NCBI GenBank assembly: GCA_004298015.1
Contig: SCSE01000013.1
Coordinates: 1 to 34,569 of the forward strand
Length of the DNA: 34,569 nucleotides
Direction: 5' to 3'
Origin: Rhodanobacter sp.
GTDB taxonomy: Bacteria > Pseudomonadota > Gammaproteobacteria > Xanthomonadales > Rhodanobacteraceae
Shown: positions 17,473-26,679 of the stretch, piece after piece
How the letters are laid out: the number at the start of each line of letters is the position of its first letter
Position numbering within the stretch: position 1 is the first letter of the stretch
Translations under genes and position numbers: made by a program
The notes under the pieces: generated by a model
Database searches by the model: none
What the model saw: the letters and a program-made list of their open reading frames with translations, nothing else
What the model was told of the DNA's origin: nothing

Positions 17473-19044
17473 ATGCTATTTTCCGCCCGGCTCTCCTCCC
17501 GCGCGGATTACCCCTTGCCCCGTCCCCGTTTCGACACGAAGTCTGATTCACTGGCGGGCGTCGCGCGCGCCCTGGCCGTGCTGGTCGCGCTGTCACTGAC
17601 CGGCTGCGCCGTCGGCCCCGACTACCGGCGTCCCGCCGCGCCGGCGGTGGATCGCTATACCGCCCGGCCACTACCGGCCAGCACCGCCGATGTACCCACC
17701 GCCGATGGCGACGCCCAGCGATTTTTGCAGGGTCGCGACGTGCCCGCTCGCTGGTGGACCACGTTTGACAACCCCGAGCTGACCCGACGCGTCGATACCG
17801 CACTGGTCCACAGCCCGAGCATGGCTGCAGCCCGGGCCGCATTGCGGCAGGCACAGGAAAACGTCAGCGCGGCGCGTGGCAACCTGCTCCCCACGGTCGA
17901 CGCCAACGCCGGGGTCACCCGCCAGAAACAGTCCAGTGCGCCGTTCGGGGGCGCCTTCACGTTTCCGCCGCTGACGGTTTACAACACCTCGGTCAAGGTC
18001 GGCTACGTATTCGACCTGTTCGGTGGGGTCCGCCGCGGCATCGAGACTCAGGCGGCGCTGGCGGATTATCAACGTGCGCAGCTGGAAGCGACTTACCTGA
18101 CGCTGGCGGCCAACGTCGTCACCGCCTCGCTACAGGAAGCCTCGCTACGCGAACAACTGCATGCCACCGAACAGATCGTGCAGATGCAGCGCAAGCAGCT
18201 GGCGATCGCGCAGAAACAGCAGGCGATCGGCGCCAGATCGCTGTCCGATACGCTGGCGGTGCGCAGCCAGCTGACCGGCACGCTGACCCTGTTGCCACCG
18301 CTGCGCAAGCAACTGGCAGCCACCCGCAACCAGCTGGCGACCTACCTGGGCGTCACCCCGGCGCAGCTGCAGATGCAGCCACTGCGTCTGGATGCGGTGC
18401 GGCTGCCGCGTGACATCCCGGTCAGCCTGCCGTCGCAACTCGTCGCACAGCGTCCGGACATCCAGGCCGCCTCGGCACAATTGCACGCAGCGACCGCCAG
18501 GGTGGGCGTGGCGACCGCCGCGATGTTGCCGCAAATCAACCTGTCCGGCAGCGTCGGCTCCTCGGCACTGCACGCCAGCGATCTGTTTTCCGCCGGTACC
18601 GGCGCCTGGTCGCTGGGGCTGGGATTGACGCAACCGCTGTTTCACGGCGGCCAGCTGATTTCGCAGAAGCGCGCGGCGCAAGCTGGACTGGACAAGGCCC
18701 TGGCGGACTGGCAGGGCACCGTGCTGACCGCCTTCCAGAACGTCGCCGATGCGCTGCAGGCGCTACAGTTCGATGCCCAGGGACTGGCCGCACAAGCCAC
18801 CGCCGAGCGCACCGCGACGCGCCAACTGCAACTGGTGCGCCGCCAGTACCAACTGGGTGCAACCGGCTACCTCAACCTGCTGAACGCCGAACGCAGCTTC
18901 CAGCAGGCGCGCATCAGCCTGATCCAGGCGCGCGCGGCACGGCTTTCCGATACCGCTGCCCTGTACGCCGCGCTCGGCGGCAGCTGGCGTGATGACGCCG
19001 GTACCAAGCCGTCCACACCTGCACCATCCACCGCATCGAACTGA
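17473..19044 (+). CDS. RND efflux outer-membrane lipoprotein (OprM/NodT family)
   Basis: 523-aa outer-membrane channel of a tripartite pump. A lipoprotein signal with lipobox LSLTGC (C45) is followed by the typical AVGPDYRRP. Two repeated OEP domains contain long coiled helices (for example ALRQAQENVSAARGNLLP and LREQLHATEQIVQMQRKQLAIAQ, then RVGVATAAMLPQINLSGSVG). The 44-residue leader before the cysteine is long for a signal peptide, so the true start may be a later TTG or similar codon around 17515. The sequence just before ATG 17473 is AT-rich (TATATAT) and may be part of the promoter. It is the first gene of a three-gene operon, 11 bp before the adaptor gene. Confidence 0.9.
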   Translation: MLFSARLSSRADYPLPRPRFDTKSDSLAGVARALAVLVALSLTGCAVGPDYRRPAAPAVDRYTARPLPASTADVPTADGDAQRFLQGRDVPARWWTTFDNPELTRRVDTALVHSPSMAAARAALRQAQENVSAARGNLLPTVDANAGVTRQKQSSAPFGGAFTFPPLTVYNTSVKVGYVFDLFGGVRRGIETQAALADYQRAQLEATYLTLAANVVTASLQEASLREQLHATEQIVQMQRKQLAIAQKQQAIGARSLSDTLAVRSQLTGTLTLLPPLRKQLAATRNQLATYLGVTPAQLQMQPLRLDAVRLPRDIPVSLPSQLVAQRPDIQAASAQLHAATARVGVATAAMLPQINLSGSVGSSALHASDLFSAGTGAWSLGLGLTQPLFHGGQLISQKRAAQAGLDKALADWQGTVLTAFQNVADALQALQFDAQGLAAQATAERTATRQLQLVRRQYQLGATGYLNLLNAERSFQQARISLIQARAARLSDTAALYAALGGSWRDDAGTKPSTPAPSTASN

Positions 19045-19055
19045 GGAGTCCGCGC

Positions 19056-20216
19056 ATGCCCACGCGCGCTGATCGCCAACCCAGCACCACCAAACGCATG
19101 ATCTGGATGATTGTGGGGGTGCTGTTGCTGATTGCCCTGATCGCCGGCATCAAGGTCCTGCTGGTGATGCGGATGATCTCGAACATGCCCAAGCCAGGCC
19201 CTTCCACGGTCAGCACGATCAGCGCCCAAAAGCAGGCATGGCAACCTGCGCTGCATGCGGTCGGCACACTGCGCGCGGCGCGCGGCGCGGACCTGGCGCT
19301 GGACGCCGCCGGGCTGGTCGCTGCGGTCAAGCTCAAGTCCGGTGACGATGTCGCCAAGGGCCAGCTGTTGCTGCAGTTGCGCGATGGTGACGATGTGGCC
19401 AGGCTACAGCAGCTCGAGGCCAACGCACGGCTGTCGCAGATCACCTTCCAGCGCGCCCGTCAGCAGCTGGCGGCGCAGGCCATCAGCAAGGCCGACTACG
19501 ACACTGCCGCGGCCAATCTCAAGGCCAACCAGGCCGCCGTGGCGCAGCAAAAAGTGGTGGTCGCCAAAAAGCAGCTGCGGGCGCCGTTCGCCGGCCGCGC
19601 CGGCATCATCACCGTCAGCCCCGGCGACTACCTCAGTATCGGCACCAGCGTGGTGACCTTGCAGCAGCTCGACCCGCTGTATGTCGATTTCAGCGTGCCC
19701 CAGCGCGAACTCGGCCAGCTCCAGGTCGGTCAACAGGTGAATCTCGGCGTGGATGCCTACGTCGGGCGGTCGTTCAGCGGCAAGCTCAGTGCGATCAATC
19801 CCAAGGTGAATACCGACACCCGCAACGTGCAGGTCGAGGCCACCGTCGCCAACCACGACAAGCAGCTGATCCCCGGCATGTTCGCCAAGGTCCGCGTCGA
19901 CATCGGGCACAGCCGGCAACTGCTGACCCTGCCGCAGGCTGCCATCGTGTACAACCCCTACGGCGATACCGTGTACGTGGTGCATCCGTCCAAGGGCCGG
20001 GGCAAGGACGGCAAGGCGCTGCCAGCGACGGTGCAGCAGACCTTCGTGACCCTCGGCGAAACACGCGGTGACCAGGTAGCGATCCTCAAAGGCATTGACC
20101 CCGGCACGGTGGTGGTAACCAGTGGTCAGTTGAAACTGAAGAATGGCGCGCCGATCGTCGTCGACAACAGCGTACAGCCAGCCGACCAGTCGCATCCCAC
20201 ACCGCAAGAACACTGA
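19056..20216 (+). CDS. RND efflux periplasmic adaptor (membrane fusion protein)
   Basis: 386-aa adaptor joining the permease to the outer-membrane channel. It has a single N-terminal anchor (IWMIVGVLLLIALIAGIKVLLVM, about 16-38) rather than a lipoprotein signal. A lipoyl/barrel-sandwich half (LDAAGLVAAVKLKSGDDVAKGQLLLQL) and a short alpha-hairpin follow (about 125-170, QQLAAQAISKADYDTAAANLKANQA). The second half of the barrel (LRAPFAGRAGIITVSPGDYLSIGTSV) precedes a beta-barrel and membrane-proximal domain (IPGMFAKVRVDIG). GAGGAG lies before ATG 19056. The membrane-anchored, MexH-like form fits the permease type downstream. Confidence 0.92.
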   Translation: MPTRADRQPSTTKRMIWMIVGVLLLIALIAGIKVLLVMRMISNMPKPGPSTVSTISAQKQAWQPALHAVGTLRAARGADLALDAAGLVAAVKLKSGDDVAKGQLLLQLRDGDDVARLQQLEANARLSQITFQRARQQLAAQAISKADYDTAAANLKANQAAVAQQKVVVAKKQLRAPFAGRAGIITVSPGDYLSIGTSVVTLQQLDPLYVDFSVPQRELGQLQVGQQVNLGVDAYVGRSFSGKLSAINPKVNTDTRNVQVEATVANHDKQLIPGMFAKVRVDIGHSRQLLTLPQAAIVYNPYGDTVYVVHPSKGRGKDGKALPATVQQTFVTLGETRGDQVAILKGIDPGTVVVTSGQLKLKNGAPIVVDNSVQPADQSHPTPQEH

Positions 20217-20225
20217 GCCGACGCG

Positions 20226-23200
20226 ATGAAATTCACCGACCTGTTCATCAACAAGCCGGTGCTGGCGATCGTGGCCAGCCTGCTGATCCTGGTGCTCGGC
20301 CTGCGCGCGGTAACCAGCCTGACCGTGCGCCAGTACCCGAAGACCGAGAACGCCACGGTCACGGTTTCCACGACGTACTACGGCGCCGATGCACAGACCA
20401 TGGCCGGCTTCATCACGCAACCGCTGGAGCAGGCTATCGCGCAGGCGCAGGGTATCGACTACCTGTCATCCAGCAGCGTCGCCGGCGTATCCACGATTAC
20501 CGCCACATTGCGCCTCAACTACGACGCCAATCGCGCGCTGACCGAGATCACCACCCAGATCAATTCGGTCAAGAACCAGCTGCCGCCGCAGGCGCAGCAA
20601 CCGGTGATCCATGTGCAGACCGGGCAGACGATCGACGCGATGTACATGGGTTTCTACAGCGACGAGCTGCCGACCAACAGCATCACTGATTACCTGACCC
20701 GGGTGGTCAAACCGAAACTCGATTCGATCGAAGGCGTGCAGACGGCCGAACTGCTCGGTGCCCGCCAGTTCGCACTGCGCGCGTGGCTCGACCCAGCCAA
20801 AATGGCGGCCCACGGCGTAACCGCGAGCGATGTCTACAGCGCGCTGGCGGCCAACAACTACCTGGCCGCCGTCGGCTCGACCAAGGGCCAGTCGGTGACG
20901 GTGGATCTGACCACCGACAGCAACCTGCACACGGTGGCCGAGTTCAAGCAGCTGGCGATCAAGCAGAAAAACGGCTCCATCGTGCGCCTGCAGGACGTGG
21001 CCAAGGTCGGCCTGGGCTCGGAAAACTACAACTTCAATGTCGCCTTCAGCGGCAAACGCTCGGTGTTCATCGGCATCAAGGTCGCCCCCGATGCCAACAT
21101 TCTGAGTGTCGCCAAGCGCGTGCGCGACGCGTTTCCGGACATCCGCAGCCAGTTGCCGAACGGCCTGACCGGCGCCATCGTTTACGACGCCACCGAATTC
21201 GTCAACAGCTCGATCAACGAGGTTGTCAAGACCCTGGTCGAGGCGCTGCTGATCGTGACCCTGGTGATCTTCCTGTTCCTCGGCAGTCTGCGCGCGGTGA
21301 TCATCCCGGTAATCGCGATGCCGCTGTCGTTGATCGGCACCTTCTTCGTGATGCTGGCGCTGGGCTACTCGATCAACCTGCTGACCCTGCTGGCACTGGT
21401 GCTGGCGATCGGCCTGGTGGTGGATGACGCGATCATCGTGGTGGAAAACGTCGACCGGCACATGAAGGAGGAGGGCAAGACGCCACTGCAGGCGGCGTTG
21501 CTGGCCGCGCGCGAACTGGGCGGACCGATCCTGGCGATGACTGTGGTGCTGATCGCGGTCTATGTGCCGATCGGCTTCCAGAAAGGCTTGACCGGCGCGC
21601 TGTTCAGCGAGTTCGCCTTCACCCTCGCCGGCGCGGTGACCGTCTCGGCGGTGGTGGCGCTGACCCTGTCGCCGATGATGTGCGCGAACTTCTTCCGCGG
21701 CGAGCAGGAAAACGGGCGTTTCGTGCAGTTCATCGATCGCCAGTTCGATCGCCTGCACCGGGGTTACCAGCGCGTGTTGCACAACACGCTGTCGACGTGG
21801 TCGGTGGTGATCGTGATGGCCGGGTTGCTGCTGCTGGCCACCATCGCACTGGGCATGACCGCGAAGTCGGAACTGGCGCCGGCAGAGGATCAGGGCATCG
21901 TGGTCGGCCAAGTGGTCGGCGCGCCGAATGCCACCGCACAACAGATGAACGTCTACGCCGGGCAAATGTTCAAGCTGGCCCGGCAACTGCCGCAATACCA
22001 GCAGATGTTCCAGCTCACCGGCGTACCCACGATCAACCAGGGTATCGGTGGCGTGCTGTTGAAGCCATGGGATCAGCGCGATCGCAGTGCGCAGCAGATC
22101 CAGCAGGAACTGCAGAAGAAATGGAACGGCATCGCCGGCGCGCGCGTGGCGGCGTTCCAGTTCCCGCCACTGCCGGGGGCTCAGGGCTTGCCGATTCAGC
22201 TGGTGATCACGACCACCGAACCGTTCCAGAACCTCTACGAAGTCGCCCAGAAGGTACTGCGCAAGGCGCAGGCCAGCGGCAAGTTCTACTTCATCGATTC
22301 GGACCTGAAGATCGACAAGCCGCAGGCCACGGTCAGTCTGGACCGCGACATGATCACCACGCTTGGACTGACCCAGCAGGATGTCGGCGCCTCGTTGAGC
22401 GCGGCACTGGGCGGTGGCTACGTCAACTATTTCTCGATCGCCGGACGCTCCTATCGGGTGATTCCGCAAGTACTCCAGGCCGACCGGCTGAACCCCGACC
22501 AGGTGTTGAACTACTACATTCGCGTGCCGGACGGCTCGGTGATTCCGGCCGCGACGGTGGCCAGGATCACCCATCAGGTCGTGCCGCAATCGTTGAGCCA
22601 TTTCCAGCAGCTGAATTCGGCAACGATTTCCGGCGTGTCCGGGCTGTCGCAGGGCGAGGCGCTCAGCTACCTGCGCGATCTGGTGCATCAGGTGGCGCCA
22701 AGCGGGTATTCGGTGGACTATTCCGGACAGTCGCGGCAGTTCATGCAGGAAGCTGGCGGCTTCGGCACTACCTTGCTGTTCGCAGTGATCATCGTATTCC
22801 TGGCACTGGCGGCCCAGTTCAACAGCCTGCGCGATCCGATCGTGATCCTGGTTTCGGTGCCGTTGGCGTTGTTTGGCGCACTGATCTTCGTCAACCTGTT
22901 TACCAGCCTCAACATTTATACCGAGGTGGGGCTGGTGACCTTGATGGGCCTGATCAGCAAGCACGGCATCCTGATCGTGCAATTCGCCAACCAGTCGCAG
23001 CTCAATGGCATGTCCAAGCGTGAGGCGATCGAACATGCTGCCGCGGTGCGCCTGCGACCCATCCTGATGACCACGGCGGCGATGGTGCTGGGCGTGCTGC
23101 CGCTGGTGATCGCCTCCGGCGCCGGTGCCGCCGGACGCTTCAACATGGGCTTGGTGATCTCCACCGGCTTGGCCATCGGCACCGTGTTCACCCTGTTCGT

Positions 23201-23282
23201 GGTGCCCGCGTTCTACATGTTGCTGGCCGCTGACCATCACGGCGGCAAGCCCACGGGCAACCGCCAGCTGCAATCGGCGTAG
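20226..23282 (+). CDS. RND multidrug efflux permease (HAE1, MexI-like)
   Basis: 1018-aa proton-driven inner-membrane pump exporting hydrophobic or amphiphilic compounds. It has the RND layout: TM1 (VLAIVASLLILVLGL), a large periplasmic loop, TM2-6 with the proton-relay motif AIGLVVDDAIIVVENV (D400, D401), and TM7 after the MMCANF segment. A second periplasmic loop and TM8-12 with GLISKHGILIVQFAN (relay lysine) and GVLPLVIASGAGA follow. MKFTDLFINKPVLA at the start and the length match the MexI/VexF branch rather than AcrB (about 1049 aa). It lies 9 bp after the adaptor and is followed by a strong hairpin at 23325. No regulator gene adjoins the operon, so control must come from elsewhere. Substrate is unknown. 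Confidence 0.94.
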   Translation: MKFTDLFINKPVLAIVASLLILVLGLRAVTSLTVRQYPKTENATVTVSTTYYGADAQTMAGFITQPLEQAIAQAQGIDYLSSSSVAGVSTITATLRLNYDANRALTEITTQINSVKNQLPPQAQQPVIHVQTGQTIDAMYMGFYSDELPTNSITDYLTRVVKPKLDSIEGVQTAELLGARQFALRAWLDPAKMAAHGVTASDVYSALAANNYLAAVGSTKGQSVTVDLTTDSNLHTVAEFKQLAIKQKNGSIVRLQDVAKVGLGSENYNFNVAFSGKRSVFIGIKVAPDANILSVAKRVRDAFPDIRSQLPNGLTGAIVYDATEFVNSSINEVVKTLVEALLIVTLVIFLFLGSLRAVIIPVIAMPLSLIGTFFVMLALGYSINLLTLLALVLAIGLVVDDAIIVVENVDRHMKEEGKTPLQAALLAARELGGPILAMTVVLIAVYVPIGFQKGLTGALFSEFAFTLAGAVTVSAVVALTLSPMMCANFFRGEQENGRFVQFIDRQFDRLHRGYQRVLHNTLSTWSVVIVMAGLLLLATIALGMTAKSELAPAEDQGIVVGQVVGAPNATAQQMNVYAGQMFKLARQLPQYQQMFQLTGVPTINQGIGGVLLKPWDQRDRSAQQIQQELQKKWNGIAGARVAAFQFPPLPGAQGLPIQLVITTTEPFQNLYEVAQKVLRKAQASGKFYFIDSDLKIDKPQATVSLDRDMITTLGLTQQDVGASLSAALGGGYVNYFSIAGRSYRVIPQVLQADRLNPDQVLNYYIRVPDGSVIPAATVARITHQVVPQSLSHFQQLNSATISGVSGLSQGEALSYLRDLVHQVAPSGYSVDYSGQSRQFMQEAGGFGTTLLFAVIIVFLALAAQFNSLRDPIVILVSVPLALFGALIFVNLFTSLNIYTEVGLVTLMGLISKHGILIVQFANQSQLNGMSKREAIEHAAAVRLRPILMTTAAMVLGVLPLVIASGAGAAGRFNMGLVISTGLAIGTVFTLFVVPAFYMLLAADHHGGKPTGNRQLQSA

Positions 23283-23324
23283 GCGGCGCAACGCGCAATC
23301 GCGATGACGATTGCACAAGTGGCT

Positions 23325-23362
23325 ACATGACAAAGGCGCGGTGAACCGCGCCTTTGTCATGT
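23325..23362. terminator. Bidirectional terminator hairpin
   Basis: Perfect 17-bp stem with a TGAA loop (arms 23325-23341 and 23346-23362; core AAAGGCGCGG/CCGCGCCTTT). It sits between the convergent RND permease and BAX-inhibitor genes. The AAA/TTT flanks of the GC core suit termination in both directions. Confidence 0.75.
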
Positions 23363-23415
23363 CACGATGAGCGGCCACTCATGGCCCCTCCGCTACAATT
23401 CCCGGGGACGTTTGC

Positions 23416-24171
23416 TCAGTTGCGCGACTGCAGTTTCGACAGCAGGCGCAGCAGTTCGAGGTACAGCCAAACCAGGGTGACAACCAGGGCGAAGGCGCCG
23501 TACCACTCCATGTACTTCGGCGCACGGGCGTTGACGCCCTGCTCGATCATGTCGAAGTCGAGGATCAGGTTGAGCGCGGCGATCACCACCACCACGGCGC
23601 TGAAGGCGATGCCCATACCGCTATGACCGTTGATGAAACCCATCGAGTGACCGAAGAAGCCCATCACCATATTGGCCAGGTACAGCAGCATCACGCCGCC
23701 GGTGGCGGCCACCACCCCGAGCTTGAATTTCTCGGTGGCGCGGATCAGGCCGCTGCGATAGGCCATCAACAGCGCAGCCATGGTGCCGAAGGTCAGTCCG
23801 ACGGCCTGCAGCACGATACCCGGATAGCGGGCCTCGAAGATCGCCGACAGGCCGCCGATGAAGACACCTTCCACCAGCGCATACATCGGCGCGGTATATG
23901 GCGACCAGGTTTTCTTGAACACCGTAATCAGCGCCAGTACCAAGCCGCCAAGCGCACCACCGATGAGCAGCGGATAAAGCGCCGGCAAGCTCGCCGGACC
24001 GGTGTAGTGGCTCCAGCTGTACATCGCGCCGACCAGCGCCAGAATCAGCAGCAGGCCGGTCTTGTTGACCGTGCCGTTGATCGTCATGACATCGTCGCCA
24101 TGCGATACCACCGCACCGCTGGCGGCATCGAGAAAGGTATTCTTGTTGAGTGTCGGATTACCGCTACGCAT
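23416..24171 (-). CDS. BAX inhibitor-1 / YccA-family membrane protein
   Basis: 251-aa protein with about seven hydrophobic helices, from TGLLLILALVGAMYSW through the C-terminal FALVVTLVWLYLELLRLL. The family hallmark near the end is conserved: LNLILDFDMIEQGVNARAPKYMEWYGAF, with the acidic cluster (DFD) that gates a calcium leak in the bacterial homologue YetJ. The N-terminus MRSGNPTLNKNTF is the usual beginning of the YccA-like DUF4870-neighbour subgroup. It is a single-gene unit, convergent with the RND operon, with a strong hairpin 54 bp beyond its stop. The physiological role in this organism is unknown. Confidence 0.88.
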   Translation of the reverse strand: MRSGNPTLNKNTFLDAASGAVVSHGDDVMTINGTVNKTGLLLILALVGAMYSWSHYTGPASLPALYPLLIGGALGGLVLALITVFKKTWSPYTAPMYALVEGVFIGGLSAIFEARYPGIVLQAVGLTFGTMAALLMAYRSGLIRATEKFKLGVVAATGGVMLLYLANMVMGFFGHSMGFINGHSGMGIAFSAVVVVIAALNLILDFDMIEQGVNARAPKYMEWYGAFALVVTLVWLYLELLRLLSKLQSRN

Positions 24172-24204
24172 GTGTTGCTCCCATGTTATGGCGCCATCCT
24201 AGCA

Positions 24205-24356
24205 GCCTGTCGGACCTTGATCGGCCGGTCGGAAAATCCACCTGAGCGGCGCTTATTTTCGCCGATTCTTGCCCGATGGAACCACTATGGGCCGGCGATT
24301 CGTCGAAAATCTGTCCTCGCGCCACCAAATTCCCGCCTCGACCACCGAAGTCCCAC
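24205..24356 (-). repeat. 152-bp dispersed intergenic repeat, copy A
   Basis: Fills about half of the roughly 330-bp gap between the BAX-inhibitor gene and hemC. Its reverse complement aligns without gaps to 25429-25580, with 118 of 152 positions identical by hand count. The longest shared blocks are GACCGGCCGATCAA, TGGTCGAGGCG and GAATCGGCG. The remaining 24357-24504 should contain the hemC promoter and shows no gene. Confidence 0.7.
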
Positions 24357-24504
24357 AGGCTGCCGGCCTGTCGACGCACCGTTTTGCTGTTTTCCCTTGC
24401 CGCCGCCAAGGTTCGGACGCTGTTCCGCGACTGCGACATGACGTCCCCACCGGGACGCGCAAACTACGCGACAATAGGACACTGCCGAATGGCCCGGAGT
24501 TCCG

Positions 24505-25422
24505 ATGAATCCCTCTGTCCTGCGTATTGCCACCCGCCAGAGCGCCCTGGCGCTGTGGCAGGCCGAGCATGTGGCCGCCCTGTTGCGGGCGACGCACCCC
24601 AACCTGCAGGTGACGCTGGTGCCGATGACCACCCGTGGCGACGAGATCCTCGATCAGCCGCTGGCCACGATCGGCGGCAAGGGCCTGTTCCTGAAGGAAC
24701 TCGAAGTGGCGATGCTGGAGGACCGCGCCGATCTGGCGGTGCATTCGTTGAAGGATGTGCCGGCCACCCTGGAACCCGGCTTCAACCTGCCGGCGATCCT
24801 GCCGCGGGCCGATGCCGCCGACGCCTTCGTCAGCAACGAGCATGCCGACCTTGCCGCGTTACCTTCCGGCGCCAGGGTCGGCACCTCGTCGTTGCGCCGA
24901 CAGACACAGCTGCGATCGCTGCGGCCTGATCTGCAACTGCTGGATTTGCGCGGCAACGTCGGCACCCGGCTGGGTAAACTGGACAGCGGCGCCTACGACG
25001 CGATCATTCTGGCCTGCGCCGGGCTGGAGAGACTGGGTCTGGCGTCGCGCATCCGCGCGCGCCTGACCGCGCCGGACTGGCTGCCGGCACCGGGCCAGGC
25101 GGCGATCGCGATCGAGGCGCGCGATGAGCGTCCGGCGGTAGGGGCGCTGCTCAAAGCGCTGGACGATCCCGATACCCGGCTCACGATCACCGCGGAGCGG
25201 GCGATGAACCACGCCCTGGGTGGCAGTTGTACAGTGCCGGTCGGCGCCTGGTGTGTGCTGGGCGAACACGGCCTGCATCTGCGCGGACTGGTCGGTGACG
25301 CGGCCAGTGGCCGCTTGCTGCAAGCCGAGGCCCAGAGCCCGATCGATCAGGCAGGTGCACTCGGGCAGCGGGTCGCTGACGCACTGCTGGCGCAAGGTGC
25401 CGGCGAACTGCTGCAGAGATAG
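24505..25422 (+). CDS. hemC: Porphobilinogen deaminase (hydroxymethylbilane synthase)
   Basis: 305-aa cytosolic heme-pathway enzyme polymerising four porphobilinogens into hydroxymethylbilane. Motifs: [18 protein letters not shown] (N-terminus), [20 protein letters not shown] (catalytic Asp at about D84), [11 protein letters not shown] (R131, R132), LRGNVGTRL (R149, R155), and the dipyrromethane-cofactor cysteine C242 in [11 protein letters not shown]. Length is normal (about 310). GGAG lies 5 bases before ATG 24505. It stands alone, without hemD, and is flanked on both sides by inverted copies of a 152-bp repeat, which is unusual for a housekeeping gene. Confidence 0.96.
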   Translation: MNPSVLRIATRQSALALWQAEHVAALLRATHPNLQVTLVPMTTRGDEILDQPLATIGGKGLFLKELEVAMLEDRADLAVHSLKDVPATLEPGFNLPAILPRADAADAFVSNEHADLAALPSGARVGTSSLRRQTQLRSLRPDLQLLDLRGNVGTRLGKLDSGAYDAIILACAGLERLGLASRIRARLTAPDWLPAPGQAAIAIEARDERPAVGALLKALDDPDTRLTITAERAMNHALGGSCTVPVGAWCVLGEHGLHLRGLVGDAASGRLLQAEAQSPIDQAGALGQRVADALLAQGAGELLQR

Positions 25423-25428
25423 CCAGCT

Positions 25429-25580
25429 GTCGGGTTTGGATGGTCGAGGCGAGAATTCGGCGGCGTGAGGACAGCTTTTCGGTGATTCGCCGACCCCTCG
25501 TGGTTCTATGGAGCGAGAATCGGCGGAAATATGCACCACGCAGCCGAATTCGCAGACCGGCCGATCAAAATCCGACAGCC
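25429..25580 (+). repeat. 152-bp dispersed intergenic repeat, copy B
   Basis: Starts 7 bp after the hemC stop and matches the reverse complement of copy A at 118 of 152 positions without gaps. Short frames in both copies translate to related peptides (for example ESAEICTTQPNSQTGRSKSDS versus ESAKISAAQVDFPTGRSRSDR), but no start or domain supports a real protein. Confidence 0.7.
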
Positions 25581-25633
25581 TCCTGGACCGGGAAACGGGG
25601 ATACCTCGGCCAACGTGGTGTCGTACGCCAATT

Positions 25634-25660
25634 GCGAAGGCGCGCCGTTTCCGGCTTCGC
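25634..25660 (-). terminator. Possible terminator hairpin of the DUF481 gene
   Basis: GCGAAG (25634-25639) pairs with CTTCGC (25655-25660), with an inner CCG-TTTC-CGG, directly abutting the DUF481 stop. There is no T-run on the minus-strand side, so termination is uncertain. Confidence 0.3.
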
Positions 25661-26488
25661 TCAGAAGCTGTAGACGAGATTGGTCGTGGTCAAGGTGTCG
25701 GTATTCTTGATGCCGGCCAGGACGGTGCTGTTGTAGCGCACCTCGAAAGCCACTTTCAACGCCAGTTTCCTGGTGATGCTGACCGACAGGCCTGCGTCGT
25801 TCTGCAGGTAGGTGTTCTTCGACCCCGCTTCCATCAGGAAGGTATTTTCGAACGACGTGTTGTCGGTGATCTTGAATCTGTAGTTGACCAGGCCACGGGC
25901 AACCGGCTCACTCTGGATCGTCTGCGACCGCCGCACCGGAACATTGTTGATCAGCGTCGTGGTGTCCGCCGGGCGGTAGCGTTTGAAACCAGGACCGATT
26001 TCGAACGACAGCTCATTGCGATCGTCCTTCAGCGCGATATAGCCATAGCCGAGCGAGACCGTGCCCTGCCACAGGTTGGCGCCAAAGTCGTCATGGTCGT
26101 AGCGAGCTGCCCCGACGATATAGCTGCGGGGGTCCAGCTTGAGGCCCACCGAAGCGCCCGCGGAATAGCGGTTGGCCGTGGTGGTCAGCTTTTCCACCGT
26201 ATTGCCTGCCGCATCGACCACGTTCTGCCCGTTCTTCGAACGCAACACGTCGAGAAAGAAGTTGTTCTTCCAGAGGTCGTTTTCTTTTTTCAAGCCCAGT
26301 TTGGCGTTGAGGTTCTGCGAGCGCGAATTGCCGGTGGAGGAGGCAAAGCCGAATTCGCCCGAACCACTCCAGCCGCCGTAATTGCTGGAGCCGGCACTGG
26401 CGCTGTTTGGCGACGACGTATCCTGAGCCTGTACCGAAAAGCTCGCCAGGGCAGCCAGCAAGACGCCAGCGATCAACCGCTTCTTCAT
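25661..26488 (-). CDS. DUF481-family outer-membrane beta-barrel protein
   Basis: About 275 aa from ATG 26488. The signal peptide is MKKRLIAGVLLAALASFSVQAQD, with cleavage at AQA; longer starts at 26497 or 26518 would put extra residues before an otherwise perfect signal, so 26488 is preferred. The mature part begins with a Ser/Gly/Asn-rich stretch and WSGSGEFGFASSTGNSRSQNLNAKLGL, the typical DUF481 opening. Alternating hydrophobic strands follow, ending in NLVYSF with the C-terminal Phe expected of outer-membrane barrels. DUF481 proteins (YdiY-like) are salt- or acid-induced outer-membrane proteins of unknown function. It is divergent from the WYL regulator. Confidence 0.85.
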   Translation of the reverse strand: MKKRLIAGVLLAALASFSVQAQDTSSPNSASAGSSNYGGWSGSGEFGFASSTGNSRSQNLNAKLGLKKENDLWKNNFFLDVLRSKNGQNVVDAAGNTVEKLTTTANRYSAGASVGLKLDPRSYIVGAARYDHDDFGANLWQGTVSLGYGYIALKDDRNELSFEIGPGFKRYRPADTTTLINNVPVRRSQTIQSEPVARGLVNYRFKITDNTSFENTFLMEAGSKNTYLQNDAGLSVSITRKLALKVAFEVRYNSTVLAGIKNTDTLTTTNLVYSF

Positions 26489-26525
26489 AGGGTGCATTCC
26501 ATTTGTTGAACCACACAAGCCGTTA

Positions 26526-26553
26526 ACACTAGCGCAACAATTTGAACTTGCAA
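26526..26553 (-). promoter_or_regulatory. Candidate sigma-70 promoter for the DUF481 gene
   Basis: On the minus strand, TTGCAA (26548-26553), a 16-bp spacer and TAGTGT (26526-26531) sit 38 bp before the preferred start. The match is moderate and the region is AT-rich relative to its surroundings. Confidence 0.3.
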
Positions 26554-26590
26554 TGAATCATGCCGGCCCGCCTGCTGCGCCATCGGACAT

Positions 26591-26632
26591 GGTCCTGCGC
26601 CGGCTTGCAGCGTCCGTGCAAGGTCCTGCGCC
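26591..26632 (+). repeat. Direct repeats upstream of the WYL regulator gene
   Basis: GGTCCTGCGCC occurs at 26591-26601 and again at 26622-26632; with the next three bases the match is 13 of 14. The 31-bp period is close to three helical turns, which suits paired binding of a regulator. It lies 48-90 bp before ATG 26680. Confidence 0.35.
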
Positions 26633-26679
26633 AGCACGCTCAGAAGGACGGTGACTTGCGGCCGGCCCGGAGCACTACC

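Noticed and set aside
20466..23378. 970-codon minus-strand frame
   Set aside because: Antisense to the RND permease, extremely His/Gln/Arg-rich, and without recognisable motifs. The permease frame has every family feature.
24164..24439. Small minus-strand frame through repeat copy A
   Set aside because: Resemblance to a frame in copy B follows from DNA-level repeat similarity. There is no supported start or domain.
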